Below, piece by piece: positions 1-8,569 of a stretch of DNA of 64,000 bases. The notes under the pieces are model-generated. The model had not been told where the DNA came from. It saw nothing but the letters and a program-made list of their open reading frames with translations, and made no database searches. The position numbers and the translations under genes are program-made. The stretch covers positions 1 through 64,000 of the forward strand of contig JBEKIF010000023.1 in the NCBI GenBank assembly GCA_050011895.1. The letters run 5' to 3'. The DNA comes from DATBGO01 sp050011895 (lineage in GTDB: Bacteria > Actinomycetota > Actinomycetes > Streptosporangiales > Streptosporangiaceae). The stretch's first letter is position 1. Every line of letters begins with the position of its first letter.

Positions 1-108
1 CCGGGCGGTCGTCCCGTCACCAAGCCCGATCGTGACCGCCAGCGTGGGCGTGCCGCGCGAATCGAGGATCTCCAGCGCGGATAGCTCGGTGACGTCAAAA
101 CCTGCCAT
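1..108 (-). CDS. eno: Enolase, N-terminal fragment (cut by window start)
   Basis: Only the first 36 codons are in the window. The protein begins MAGFDVTELSALEILDSRG, which matches the N-terminal domain of enolase (2-phosphoglycerate to phosphoenolpyruvate, cytosol, glycolysis). The family usually has SRGNPT where this one reads SRGTPT. The ATG at 108 is preceded by a good AGGAG site. The gene lies 41 bp downstream of a phosphoglycerate mutase gene on the same strand, so the two consecutive glycolytic steps are probably co-transcribed. This could be a second enolase copy rather than the housekeeping one; the window cannot decide that. Confidence 0.8.
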   Translation of the reverse strand, partial: MAGFDVTELSALEILDSRGTPTLAVTIGLGDGTTAR

Positions 109-135
109 TTCGTGCTCCTGTCATTTGCTCGCAGC

Positions 136-169
136 AGTGCTGCCTGGCGTTAAGTGCTGCCTGGCGTTA
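136..169. repeat. 17-bp tandem duplication at the gpmA stop codon
   Basis: The unit AGTGCTGCCTGGCGTTA occurs twice head to tail (136-152 and 153-169). The first copy in plus coordinates holds the reverse complement of the gpmA stop codon. Because 17 is not a multiple of three, the duplication changes the reading frame at the C-terminus and probably sets the present protein end. Confidence 0.85.
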
Positions 170-950
170 AGAGCCCCTGGGTGGTGCTGTCCCTCGCCGG
201 GCCGCATGGTGGCTGCGGGGCGAGATAGCGGCCGCCCGTGATGCCCGGGCGCATGTCGGGGCCGAGTTCGTAGGCCAGCGGGATCCCGGTGGGGATGTTC
301 AGCTCCGCTATCTGCTCGTCGGATATGCGGTCGAGATGCTTGACCAGCGCTCGCAGCGTGTTGCCGTGCGAGACGACGAGCACGCACGCTCCGGTGCTCA
401 GGTCCGGGATGACCGCGTCATACCAGTACGGCAGCAGCCGTGCGGTCACGTCCCTGAGCGACTCGGCGCACGGCCGTGCCTCGGGCGGGAGCGCGGCATA
501 GCGGGGGTCGGCGAACTGGGAGTACTGCGCACCGGCGGCGATCGGTGGTGGCGGAGCGTCGTAGGACCGGCGCCACGCCGTGAACTGCCGGTCGCCGGAC
601 TCCTGCCGCACCTGAGCCTTGTTCCTGCCCTGCAGCGCGCCGTAGTGGTTCGAGTTGAGCCGCCATGACCGGCGTACCGGGATCCAGTCCCGGTCGCACT
701 CGGCCAGGGCCAGGTCGGCGGTGCGGATCGCTCGCCGCTGTACCGAGGTATGCGCGAAGCCGGGCAGCAGTCCGTGCCCGCTGATCAGCTGCCCGGCGCG
801 GGCCGCTTCCCGCTCGCCGCCGGGGGTCAGCGCTACATTCACCCAGCCGGCGAAAAGATTGCTGGCGTTCCATTCGCTTTCCCCGTGGCGCAGCAGCACC
901 AGGCGGTAGCTGCCGCCGGACGGGAAACCGTCCGGCCGTACCTGGAACAT
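150..950 (-). CDS. gpmA: 2,3-bisphosphoglycerate-dependent phosphoglycerate mutase (catalytic Glu replaced)
   Basis: A 266-residue histidine-phosphatase-fold protein. It has the phosphohistidine motif RHGESEWN (His22), the dPGM-type segments HYGALQG and WRRSYD, and the second histidine in VVSHGNTLRALVKHLD (His195). The start at 950 is chosen because GAGGAGGG lies about 10 bp upstream; an upstream in-frame start would add 15 residues that do not look conserved. It sits directly upstream of the enolase gene. In the family the sequence around the acid/base residue reads LNERHYG (Glu89 in E. coli), whereas here it reads LNSNHYG, so the Glu is Ser100. Mutase activity may therefore be changed or lost. 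The last codons run into a 17-bp tandem duplication. Confidence 0.85.
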   Translation of the reverse strand: MFQVRPDGFPSGGSYRLVLLRHGESEWNASNLFAGWVNVALTPGGEREAARAGQLISGHGLLPGFAHTSVQRRAIRTADLALAECDRDWIPVRRSWRLNSNHYGALQGRNKAQVRQESGDRQFTAWRRSYDAPPPPIAAGAQYSQFADPRYAALPPEARPCAESLRDVTARLLPYWYDAVIPDLSTGACVLVVSHGNTLRALVKHLDRISDEQIAELNIPTGIPLAYELGPDMRPGITGGRYLAPQPPCGPARDSTTQGLLTPGST

Positions 951-1078
951 CAGAAATGCCCTCCTCGGGCGGCACCGAGCCCGTCGGCAGGGCACCAGTT
1001 CTGTCTATCGTCCGGTCAGCAGTACCGCCCGAGAAGAGCCGAAGGTCACCGATCGCCGGGCCGACCGGCGGGGTCGAG

Positions 1079-2011
1079 TCAGGTGGGCAGGCGGAACTCC
1101 GCGTAGACCGCGCGATGGTCGCTGCCGGGCAAATGGTGCACGGACGCTGCCAGCACCGCGCACCGCGGATCGACCAGTACATGATCGAGCGTGAGGAGCG
1201 CTGGCCTTCCCCCAGGTCCCCAGGTGGGGATCAGCCCGCCGCCCAGCTGGGCGGCGGCGTCGATGTGGCCCAGGCGCAAGAGCCTGCGGAACTGCGCATG
1301 ATCGGCGGTCGCGTTGAAATCCCCGGCGAGCACCCGCGGGGGATCGCCGGGCGGCGGCAGGACGGCAAGTTCCTCTCGCCACCTGGCGACCCGCCACCGC
1401 CATGGCCGTCCGTTCGGGGCATGCGGGTGGACGCAGACCAGCTCCGCGTGCCGTCCGGCCGGCAGCTCCAGCCGGGCCGTGGGCTGAGCGACGGAGACAG
1501 GCGTGAGGCGCAGCCCGCTGGTCAGCGGGAAGCGGGCGCAGATGCCAGAACCAGCCCGCCTGCCACCCCTGTCGGTCAGCTGATGCGGCAGCAAATCGGT
1601 CAGCCCGGCCAGCCTGAGCCGCGCGGCCGCCTCGCCGGTGAGCTCCTGCAGGAATAGCACATCGGCGTCCGTGCGCCGTACGAGGCCGACGACCGCTTCC
1701 GCTGAAGCGCGCCCGTCCAGCAGGTTCGCGGTCAGGACGCGGACCACCTGGCCGCCCGCGTGCGGCTGCGTGCGCCTGATCGTTCGCGGCAGCACCGTGG
1801 CCGCCAGCGCTGCCCCGGTGACGGCCGCGGTGGCAGCGGCGCCCCTGGGCCGCACCAGCAGCGCGCCCGCCAGCGCGCCCGCGGCGGCATGGGGAGCGAA
1901 CGACAGCAGCGGCACTGCGCGAGCCTCGAGAACGCCGAAACGATCGGCGGCCGCCAGCCGCGCGGCCCCGTATCCGGCTGCGCCGCCGGCGAACGCCCAT
2001 GAGACCTTCAT
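1079..2011 (-). CDS. Endonuclease/exonuclease/phosphatase (EEP) family protein, membrane-anchored
   Basis: A 310-residue protein with two or three hydrophobic segments in the first 80 residues, followed by an EEP (DNase I/Mg-dependent phosphodiesterase) domain. The metal and catalytic motifs are present in order: LTANLL (Asn), LFLQELT (Glu), CVHPHAP (His), LAGDFNATADH (Asp/Asn), LDHVLVD and GSDHRAVYAEF (Asp-His). Members hydrolyse phosphodiester bonds of nucleic acids or phospholipid headgroups; the substrate cannot be read from the sequence. The N-terminal segments suggest that the enzyme domain is tethered to the membrane. It is divergent from the serpin gene. Confidence 0.8.
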   Translation of the reverse strand: MKVSWAFAGGAAGYGAARLAAADRFGVLEARAVPLLSFAPHAAAGALAGALLVRPRGAAATAAVTGAALAATVLPRTIRRTQPHAGGQVVRVLTANLLDGRASAEAVVGLVRRTDADVLFLQELTGEAAARLRLAGLTDLLPHQLTDRGGRRAGSGICARFPLTSGLRLTPVSVAQPTARLELPAGRHAELVCVHPHAPNGRPWRWRVARWREELAVLPPPGDPPRVLAGDFNATADHAQFRRLLRLGHIDAAAQLGGGLIPTWGPGGRPALLTLDHVLVDPRCAVLAASVHHLPGSDHRAVYAEFRLPT

Positions 2012-2214
2012 GTCCTCCCCCGATCGGCCCCTTCTCCCCGGCAGACCCTACGGCCCGGTGCAGCAGCTGCGCATGCTAGCCACGCGGGACCCCGCTGGAA
2101 CGGGGCCGGTTGCCCGGCGGGCCCCGCGGGCTTGAACTCCGCTGACCCTGGAAAGCGGTAGCGGAAAAACGTCCGCTGATGCAACCGGCTCCGGCTCGGC
2201 TCCGTCTGACCATC

Positions 2215-3540
2215 ATGAGGAACTCGCTGCGCGTATTCGCGGGCGTCACGGCGGCCGCGCTGCTCGCGGCCGGATGCGGCAGCGCAACGGCGCCCGGGCC
2301 GGAAGCGTCCCAGCCGATTGTCAGCCGCGGGGTAGCCATCAGGGAGCCCGCCGCGGATCCGCGTCCCTACGGAGCGGCAGACACCGCGTTCGGGCTTGCC
2401 GTGCTCGGCGCCTGGTGCCGGGCGGATCCGCAAGCCAACGTGGTGTTCTCGCCAGCCAGCCTGGCCACCGGACTCGGCCTGGCCTACCTCGGAGCGCGCG
2501 GCGGCACCGCACAGGCGATGGCCGCCGTCCTGCACCTGCCCGTCGCCGGCGGCCAGCCGCTGGAAGCCGGGCTGCAGGCTCGGTCGGCAGCGCTGCGCGG
2601 GCTGGACAGCGCTGGAGTCACGCTGGCCGACAGCGACCAGGTGTGGGCCGACCCGTCGCTGGTGACCCTGCGCAGCTACCTCAACGCGGTCGCAACGGGC
2701 TACGGCGCCGGGGTGGCACGGGTGCCGCTGCTCAAGCAGCCGGAGCAGGCCAGGGGAGAGATTAACAGCGCCGTCGCGGCTGCCACCCGGGGCCAGATCC
2801 CGCAGCTGCTCCCCCCGGGCTCACTGGACGGCGCCGGCTGGGTGCTCACCGACGCGCTCTACCTGCACGCCGCCTGGGCAACGCCATTCGACGTCCGGCA
2901 GACCGGCCCCGGGCCGTTCACGACGGCGGCAGGCCGGAGGGTGAGCGCGAGATTCATGAAAGGCGGCGAGTTCAGCGTCGCGCAGGCAGCTGGCTGGACC
3001 GCCGTCCGGATCCCGTACCGGGGCGGCAAGCTGGCCATGGAGGCGCTGCTGCCGGACACCGCCGGCGCGGGCTGCCCGGCGCTGAGCGCGGCGACATTGG
3101 GCACCATCTCCGCCGGGCTGGCGGCGGCCGGCCAGGCTCCTGGCGCGGGCAGCGGAACCGGCGGGGGGAGCGGCGCCGGGGGGAGCGGCAGCGGCATGAC
3201 CGACATCGCGCTCCCGAAGGTGAGCCTCAGCTCGTCGATCCGGATGAACGGCCTGCTGAGCGGGCTCGGCATGGGCGTCGCATTCGGTGGCTCGGCGGAT
3301 TTCACCGGGCTCTCGCCGCAGGCATGCTGCATCGGCTTCGTACAGCACGCGGCCACCCTCCGGGTCGCCGAGGAGGGCACCGTGGCCAGCGCGGCGACTG
3401 CGGTCGGCGTGCTGCCGAGCGCGGTGCGCGCGCCGGTCGCCGAGATTGATTTCGACCGCCCCTACCTGCTGCTTGTCACCGACACCGGCACAGGTGAGCC
3501 GCTGTTCATGGCCCGGGTGGCCAACCCGCTGACAGGCTGA
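2215..3540 (+). CDS. Serpin-family protease inhibitor, predicted lipoprotein
   Basis: A 441-residue protein. The start at 2215 gives an N-terminal signal sequence ending in LLAAGC, a lipobox, so the mature protein is probably anchored outside the membrane. The body shows serpin features: NVVFSPASLATGLGLAYLGARGGT near the start of the fold, then the hinge VAEEGTVASAATAVGV and the C-terminal strand FDRPYLLLVTDTGTGEPLFMARVANP. The hinge matches the inhibitory consensus (EEGT followed by small residues), so suicide inhibition of a serine or cysteine protease is likely. A Gly/Ser-rich insertion of about 20 residues interrupts the middle. A start at 2179 is possible but would place 12 residues before the signal. 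Confidence 0.85.
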   Translation: MRNSLRVFAGVTAAALLAAGCGSATAPGPEASQPIVSRGVAIREPAADPRPYGAADTAFGLAVLGAWCRADPQANVVFSPASLATGLGLAYLGARGGTAQAMAAVLHLPVAGGQPLEAGLQARSAALRGLDSAGVTLADSDQVWADPSLVTLRSYLNAVATGYGAGVARVPLLKQPEQARGEINSAVAAATRGQIPQLLPPGSLDGAGWVLTDALYLHAAWATPFDVRQTGPGPFTTAAGRRVSARFMKGGEFSVAQAAGWTAVRIPYRGGKLAMEALLPDTAGAGCPALSAATLGTISAGLAAAGQAPGAGSGTGGGSGAGGSGSGMTDIALPKVSLSSSIRMNGLLSGLGMGVAFGGSADFTGLSPQACCIGFVQHAATLRVAEEGTVASAATAVGVLPSAVRAPVAEIDFDRPYLLLVTDTGTGEPLFMARVANPLTG

Positions 3541-3546
3541 CGAGCG

Positions 3547-3655
3547 GGGCGGCACCTGGCGGCACCGGGCGGCACCGGGCGGCACCGGGCGGCACCGGGC
3601 GGCACCGGGCGGCGGCGCCGGGGGGCACCGGGCGGCACCGGCGGGCGGGCCGGCC
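3547..3655. repeat. 10-bp tandem repeat downstream of the serpin gene
   Basis: The unit GGGCGGCACC is repeated about six times almost perfectly directly after the serpin stop codon and then decays into related GC-rich units. There are no spacers, so this is a simple satellite and not a CRISPR array. It fills most of the gap before the esterase gene. Confidence 0.85.
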
Positions 3656-3731
3656 CTGGCTGGCGGCATCCGTTGAGCACGGCCTGTGAGATCGTGTGGG
3701 GCGGGGGTCCGCGCCTGACGGAGGAGATTCC

Positions 3732-4760
3732 ATGCTGCCCTGGTCCGCCGACCTGGCCGGACAACTCGAAGAGCACGTCATTACCAGCGAGCTGCTGCGG
3801 GGGAACCCGCTGGGTGATCCGCATGAACGGCCGCTGTGGGTGTATCTGCCGCCAGGCTACGACCACGCCGGTGATCGCCGTTATCCCGTGGTCTACGTGA
3901 TCCAGGGTTATACCGGGAACCTGGCCATGTGGCGGAACCGCGCGCCCTACCGGCAGCCGTTCCCTGAGACCGCCGATGCGGTCTTCGCGCGCGGTGACGC
4001 GCCGCCGGCCATCGTGGTCTACGTGGACGCGTGGACCAGCTACGGCGGCAGCCAGTTCGTCGACTCCGCGGGCACCGGCCGGTATCACTCGTATCTGTGC
4101 GACGAGATCGTGCCCTGGCTGGACGGCCGCTACCGGACCATGGCCGCAGCCGCGCACCGGGCGATCATGGGCAAGTCCAGCGGCGGCTTCGGCGCGATGA
4201 TCACTCCGATGCTGCGGCCCGACCTGTTCGGCGCGCTCGCCACGCACGCCGGCGATGCGCTCTATGAGTACTGCTACATCCCCGAGTTTCCCAGGGCCGT
4301 GCGCCTGCTGCGGGATTACGACGGTGACATCTGGCGGTGGTGGAAAGACTTCTCCTCGAGGGTCTCCTTCACCAAGGAGGCTGACCAGCACCTGCTGATG
4401 CTGCTGGGCGTGTCGGCATGCTTCTCCGCGCATGAGGACGGCCACGTTGAGCTGCCCTTCGATACCAGCACCGGGGTGCTGCGGCCCGAGGTGTGGCAGC
4501 GCTGGCTGGACTGGGATCCGGTCCGGATGGTACCCAGGTACGCTGGCGCCCTCCGGTCGCTTCGCGCGATCTGGATTGACGCGGGCAGCCGGGACGACTT
4601 TTTCCTTGACCTCGGCGCGGGAGCATTCCGCGCGGCGCTGCACGAGATCGGGGTCGGCGCCGACGTCGTCAGGTTCGAGCTTTTCGACGCCACCCATGCC
4701 AGTATCGACTACCGGTACCCGCTCTCCCTGGCCTGGCTGTGCCAGCGCATCGCCGGCTGA
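3732..4760 (+). CDS. Putative esterase (esterase D/enterochelin esterase-like, alpha/beta hydrolase)
   Basis: A 342-residue protein of the putative esterase family. The oxyanion region YPVVYVIQGYTGN, the nucleophile elbow GKSSGG, a candidate acid in IDAGSRDDFFLD and the histidine in FDATHASIDYR form a complete triad. Family members cleave acyl esters such as those of siderophores, S-formylglutathione or trehalose mycolates. There is no signal peptide, so the enzyme is probably cytoplasmic and its substrate is unknown. The start at 3732 has a strong GGAGGAG site 7 bp upstream. It is followed 82 bp later by a lipoprotein gene on the same strand. Confidence 0.82.
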   Translation: MLPWSADLAGQLEEHVITSELLRGNPLGDPHERPLWVYLPPGYDHAGDRRYPVVYVIQGYTGNLAMWRNRAPYRQPFPETADAVFARGDAPPAIVVYVDAWTSYGGSQFVDSAGTGRYHSYLCDEIVPWLDGRYRTMAAAAHRAIMGKSSGGFGAMITPMLRPDLFGALATHAGDALYEYCYIPEFPRAVRLLRDYDGDIWRWWKDFSSRVSFTKEADQHLLMLLGVSACFSAHEDGHVELPFDTSTGVLRPEVWQRWLDWDPVRMVPRYAGALRSLRAIWIDAGSRDDFFLDLGAGAFRAALHEIGVGADVVRFELFDATHASIDYRYPLSLAWLCQRIAG

Positions 4761-4842
4761 TTTCCGGGTGAACGAAACCGCCGGCTGCTCCGTGCTCAAG
4801 TGTGTAGCAAGTCCTGGCACCATAACGAACGGAGATAATGAG

Positions 4843-5403
4843 ATGCGTAGTCGATGGTGGGCGGCCTCCGGTGCCGCTGCCGCCGCCGTGGTCTTCCTTA
4901 CCGCGTGCGGAAGCAGCGGGACGAGTAGCTCCACGCCCGCGAGCAGCCCGTCGTCGGGTGCTGCCGCGTCAAGCCCGTCAAGCTCGGCTGGTTCCGCCAC
5001 GAGCGACGCCGCCGGGATCAAGACCGCGAGCACGTCCATCGGGACCGTGCTCACCAATTCCCACGGGTTCACGCTGTACTGGTTCGCGATTGACACGCCG
5101 ACCAAGTCGAACTGCAACGGCTCGTGCGCGACGTACTGGCCGCCGGTGACCGGGACGCCGAGCATGGCCTCCGGCGTCTCGCTGACCGGCCACTTCGGCA
5201 CGATCAAGCGGTCCGACGGCAGCACCCAGGCCACCTATGACGGGCACCCGCTCTACACCTACAAGGGCGATACGGCCGCCGGGCAGACCGGGGGGAACGG
5301 GCTCAACCTCTCCGGCGGGCTCTGGTACGCGATGACGCCCACCGGGGCTAAGCCGGCCGCCGCGAAGACCAGCTCGCCAAGCTCAGGCGGCGGAGGGTAC
5401 TGA
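4843..5403 (+). CDS. Lipoprotein with secreted repeats of unknown function (COG4315-like)
   Basis: A 186-residue protein with a lipoprotein signal (hydrophobic stretch ending LTACGSS, lipid-modified Cys) followed by a Ser/Thr/Pro-rich spacer of about 50 residues. The rest carries the paired repeats typical of this secreted family: GFTLYWFAIDTPTKSNCNGSCATYWPPV and ATYDGHPLYTYKGDTAAGQTGGNGL. These domains are common in actinobacterial cell-surface proteins; their function is not established. The start at 4843 follows a GGAG site. A strong hairpin lies directly after the stop. Confidence 0.8.
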   Translation: MRSRWWAASGAAAAAVVFLTACGSSGTSSSTPASSPSSGAAASSPSSSAGSATSDAAGIKTASTSIGTVLTNSHGFTLYWFAIDTPTKSNCNGSCATYWPPVTGTPSMASGVSLTGHFGTIKRSDGSTQATYDGHPLYTYKGDTAAGQTGGNGLNLSGGLWYAMTPTGAKPAAAKTSSPSSGGGGY

Positions 5404-5409
5404 CGGACC

Positions 5410-5450
5410 GCCCGGCCGCGCCGGGGGCGGGCTGATGGGCGCGGCCGGGC
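5410..5450 (+). terminator. Strong GC hairpin, probable terminator of the lipoprotein gene
   Basis: A perfect 13-bp inverted repeat (arms 5410-5422 and 5438-5450, arm GCCCGGCCGCGCC) with a 15-nt loop begins 7 bp after the lipoprotein stop codon. No T-tract follows, which is usual for terminators in high-GC actinobacteria. Confidence 0.65.
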
Positions 5451-5511
5451 CCGCTTAGCCGACGCGCGCCCGGCTCGGGACGAAACGCCCGGCCGGGGGT
5501 AAGTTACCTGC

Positions 5512-7518
5512 ATGGCGGCGGAATCGCAGACCGCGGCGGCGGCCGTCAAGCCCCGCGGCGGGCTGCTGATTATTTACTCGGCGCTGATGCTCGCGATCCT
5601 GCTCGCCGCGCTCGACCAGACCATCGTCGCGACCGCGCTGCCCACGATCGTCAGCGACCTCGGCGGCCTGAGCCATCTGTCCTGGGTAGTGACCGCCTAC
5701 CTGCTCGCCACGACGGCATCGACGCCGCTGTGGGGCAAGCTCGGCGACCAGTACGGCCGCAAGGGGCTGTTCCAGGCGGCGATCGTGATCTTCCTGATCG
5801 GCTCGGCGCTGTGCGGCCTGGCGCACAGCATGATCGAGCTGATCGCGTTCCGCGCCCTGCAGGGGCTGGGCGGCGGCGGCCTGATAGTGCTGGCCCAGGC
5901 GATCGTGGCCGACGTCGTGCCGGCCCGCGAGCGGGGCAAGTACCAGGGCGCCTTCGGCGCGGTCTTCGGCGTCGCGAGCGTCGTCGGGCCGCTGCTCGGC
6001 GGGTTCTTCACCGACAGCCTGACCTGGCGCTGGGTGTTCTACATCAACCTGCCGATCGGGATCGTCGCGCTCGTGGTCATCGCGGTCGCGCTGCCCGGCC
6101 GGGCAGCGGGCCGCAAGCACCGGATCGACTATCTCGGCGCGCTGCTGCTGGCTGGCTCGGCAACCGCCATCGTGCTGCTCACCTCGTGGGGCGGCACGAC
6201 ATTCGGGTGGGACTCCGGCGTGATCATCGGCCTGGGCGTGCTCGCGATCCTGCTCGCCGTGGCGTGGTGGATCTCGGCCGGGCGGGCCGCCGAGCCGGTG
6301 CTGCCCCGGCGGCTGTTCCGCAACCCGGTGTTCCGGGTCAGCTCGGCCGTCGGTTTCGCGGCCGGCTTCGCGCTGTTCGGCGCGATCGCGTTCCTGCCGC
6401 TGTACCTGCAGGTCGTGCGCGGGGTGAGCCCGACCATCTCGGGGGTCTACCTGCTGCCCATGGTGGTCGGCCTGCTGCTCACCTCGGTGACCAGCGGTCA
6501 GCTGATCTCCCGGCTGGGCCGGTACCGGATCTACCCGATCATCGGCACCGCGGTGGTGACCATCGCGCTGGTCCTGCTCTCCACGCTCACCGAGAACACC
6601 TCGACGCTGAAGCTTGCGGCCTGCCTGTTCGTCTTCGGCTGCGGTCTCGGGCTGATCCTCCAGGTGCTGGTCATCGCCGTGCAAAACTCCGCGGACTACG
6701 CAGATCTGGGCGCGGCGACCTCCGGCGCCACCTTCTTCCGGTCGATCGGCGGCTCGTTCGGGGTGGCCATCTTCGGCTCGGTCTTCGCCAGCCGGCTGGC
6801 CGGCGGCCTGATAGCCGCGCTGCACGGCGCGACTGTGCCGCCCGGGTTCGCGGCCGGATCGGGCGCCAGCAGAGCCCAGATCGACAAGCTGCCCCCGGCG
6901 CTCCGGACTGGGGTGCTGCACGCCTACACCCTCGCCATCGACCGCGTCTTCATAGTGGCGGTGCCGGTGGCCGCGATCGCCTTCCTGCTGTCCTGGTTCC
7001 TTCGCGAGGTGCCGCTGCGGGCCACCGCCGGCGCATCGGACCTCGGCGAGGGCATCGGCGTCGGCTCGGCCGAGCGGACCTCGGTCGGAGAGGTCGAGCG
7101 CGCGCTGCTCCGGCTGGCCGACGCCGACCTGCGCCGCCGGGGCTATGAACGGCTCGCCGACCTCTGCGGTCTCGAGCTCCCCGCCGGGAGCTGCTGGGTG
7201 CTTACCCGGCTGGCCAAATCCGGGCCGCTGGCCGGGACCGAGCTGGCCCGCGAGGCCAAGGTCAGTCCCGACTACGGCAAGCCCTACGTCGACAGGCTGG
7301 TGGCCGAGGGCCTGGTCCAGCGCAACGACGGCCTGATAGCGCTCACCAAGCCGGGCAGCGTGGCCGCGGACCGGCTGTTCGAGGCGAGAAGACAAGGGCT
7401 AGAACGGCTAGTGGCCTGCTGGTCCCCTGAGGAGCATGTTGATCTGGCCGAGATGCTGGACAAGGTGTCGCACGAGCTGCTTGGCGAGCCCGCCGACCGC
7501 CATCTCATCGCCAGCTGA
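5512..7518 (+). CDS. DHA2-family MFS multidrug exporter fused to a C-terminal MarR-like winged helix
   Basis: A 668-residue protein. Residues about 20-505 form a 14-helix drug:H+ antiporter with the DHA2 signatures LDQTIVATALPTI in the first helix, GKLGDQYGRKGLF after the second, and GPLLGGFF (motif C) in the fifth. Residues about 520-668 are a soluble domain containing a winged-helix-like segment (WVLTRLAKSGPLAGTELAREAKVSPDYGKPYVDRLVAEGLVQRNDGLIALT) that resembles MarR regulators. The cytosolic tail could sense substrate, bind DNA or act as a dimerisation module. No separate regulator gene lies next to it. Confidence 0.88.
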   Translation: MAAESQTAAAAVKPRGGLLIIYSALMLAILLAALDQTIVATALPTIVSDLGGLSHLSWVVTAYLLATTASTPLWGKLGDQYGRKGLFQAAIVIFLIGSALCGLAHSMIELIAFRALQGLGGGGLIVLAQAIVADVVPARERGKYQGAFGAVFGVASVVGPLLGGFFTDSLTWRWVFYINLPIGIVALVVIAVALPGRAAGRKHRIDYLGALLLAGSATAIVLLTSWGGTTFGWDSGVIIGLGVLAILLAVAWWISAGRAAEPVLPRRLFRNPVFRVSSAVGFAAGFALFGAIAFLPLYLQVVRGVSPTISGVYLLPMVVGLLLTSVTSGQLISRLGRYRIYPIIGTAVVTIALVLLSTLTENTSTLKLAACLFVFGCGLGLILQVLVIAVQNSADYADLGAATSGATFFRSIGGSFGVAIFGSVFASRLAGGLIAALHGATVPPGFAAGSGASRAQIDKLPPALRTGVLHAYTLAIDRVFIVAVPVAAIAFLLSWFLREVPLRATAGASDLGEGIGVGSAERTSVGEVERALLRLADADLRRRGYERLADLCGLELPAGSCWVLTRLAKSGPLAGTELAREAKVSPDYGKPYVDRLVAEGLVQRNDGLIALTKPGSVAADRLFEARRQGLERLVACWSPEEHVDLAEMLDKVSHELLGEPADRHLIAS

Positions 7519-7573
7519 CCGATGGACGCTGCCGTGGCGGCCTGATGATCAGCGGATCCGCGGCCGGCTGGCG

Positions 7574-8500
7574 TCAGCGGGGTGTAAGGACCGTCAGGAC
7601 GCCGGGAAGGGCACGGATCCGCAGCGGCGTCCCGGCGCGCAGCGGCGCCGCGCAGGGCAGCGTCTCGCCGTCGGCGGCGGCGGCCATGTCCCTGTCGATG
7701 CTCAGGACTATCTCCGTGCCGCGTTCCACGCTGATCTGCGGCAGCGTGAGGTGCGTGCCGCTCCGGATCCTGGTCAGCGCCCGGACGAAGGCGAGCTTGG
7801 GGCCGTCTCGCATGATCACGATGTCGAGCACCCCGTCATCGATCACGGCCGGCGGTGCGACCCGCATGCCCGCGCCGAAGTAGGCCACGTTAGCCACCAC
7901 GATGGCGTACCCGGGATACTCAAGCACGGCGGCGCCGGCCGCACCGGAACGGATCTCGGCGCGGAAGGTGGCCGGTGTCCACGTGGCCAGCGCACGCAGC
8001 GCTGCCACCGGGTAGTGCAGCGGCCCGGGCAGCCATCGCGCCCGGTTGGCGATCTCGCCCGCGATCGAGGGGACGCCCGCGTAGACGCTGCCGACGACCG
8101 CGGTCTCCGGGCGGCCAGGCACGCTGACGCCGATCAGGTCCACCTTGCGCAACTGCCCGTCGAGCAGTGCCAGCGCGGCCGACGCGGGATCGGCGGGTAT
8201 TCCGAGCACCCGGGCGATGTCGTTGCCGCGGCCGGCCGGGATGATCCCGTAACGCCCGTCAGCGCTGGCCACGACGCCTGCCAGCGCGCCGGCCGTGCCG
8301 TCGCCGCCGACGGCGACCACCACGTCGCCAAGCTGCGCGGCCCGGCGGGCGATTTCCCGCGCGTTGTCCAGGCTCGACGATTCGCTGACGTGATATGTCA
8401 CGCCCGCAGTGTCGAGCGTGGCCAGGACGGCCGCCAGGACTCGCTGCGAGCGGCCATGTCCCGCGGCGGGATTGACCACGATGGAGAACGGACCGCTCAT
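7574..8500 (-). CDS. Diacylglycerol kinase-catalytic-domain (lipid kinase) protein
   Basis: A 308-residue protein with the DAGK catalytic fold. It has the N-terminal VVNPAAGHGRS, the nucleotide-binding VVAVGGDGTAGALAGVV, the segment IIPAGRGNDIARVLGIP, and a C-terminal half with DGVLDIVIM and DRDMAAAADGETLP. Family members phosphorylate diacylglycerol, sphingosine or related lipids at the inner membrane face, using ATP. The exact lipid is not predictable. The start at 8500 is supported by AAAGGAG 7 bp upstream. It is divergent from cutA, sharing a 69-bp promoter region. Confidence 0.85.
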   Translation of the reverse strand: MSGPFSIVVNPAAGHGRSQRVLAAVLATLDTAGVTYHVSESSSLDNAREIARRAAQLGDVVVAVGGDGTAGALAGVVASADGRYGIIPAGRGNDIARVLGIPADPASAALALLDGQLRKVDLIGVSVPGRPETAVVGSVYAGVPSIAGEIANRARWLPGPLHYPVAALRALATWTPATFRAEIRSGAAGAAVLEYPGYAIVVANVAYFGAGMRVAPPAVIDDGVLDIVIMRDGPKLAFVRALTRIRSGTHLTLPQISVERGTEIVLSIDRDMAAAADGETLPCAAPLRAGTPLRIRALPGVLTVLTPR

Positions 8501-8569
8501 TGATCACTCCTTTAGGAGGGCTAGATTACGCGCGGCGCAAGCGCCTGGCCCGGCGTACGATCGTGACCC

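Noticed and set aside
3547..3655. Possible CRISPR array
   Set aside because: Units are contiguous 10-bp repeats with no spacers and no cas genes nearby.
3462..5234. Long minus-strand open frame across serpin end, esterase and lipoprotein genes
   Set aside because: It spans several well-supported plus-strand genes and their intergenic repeats; no motif supports it.
5455..7395. Long minus-strand open frame opposite the DHA2-MarR exporter gene
   Set aside because: Its product is a Gly/Arg/Asp/Gln-rich string with no fold, which is typical of the antisense frame of GC-rich genes; the plus-strand protein is a clear transporter.
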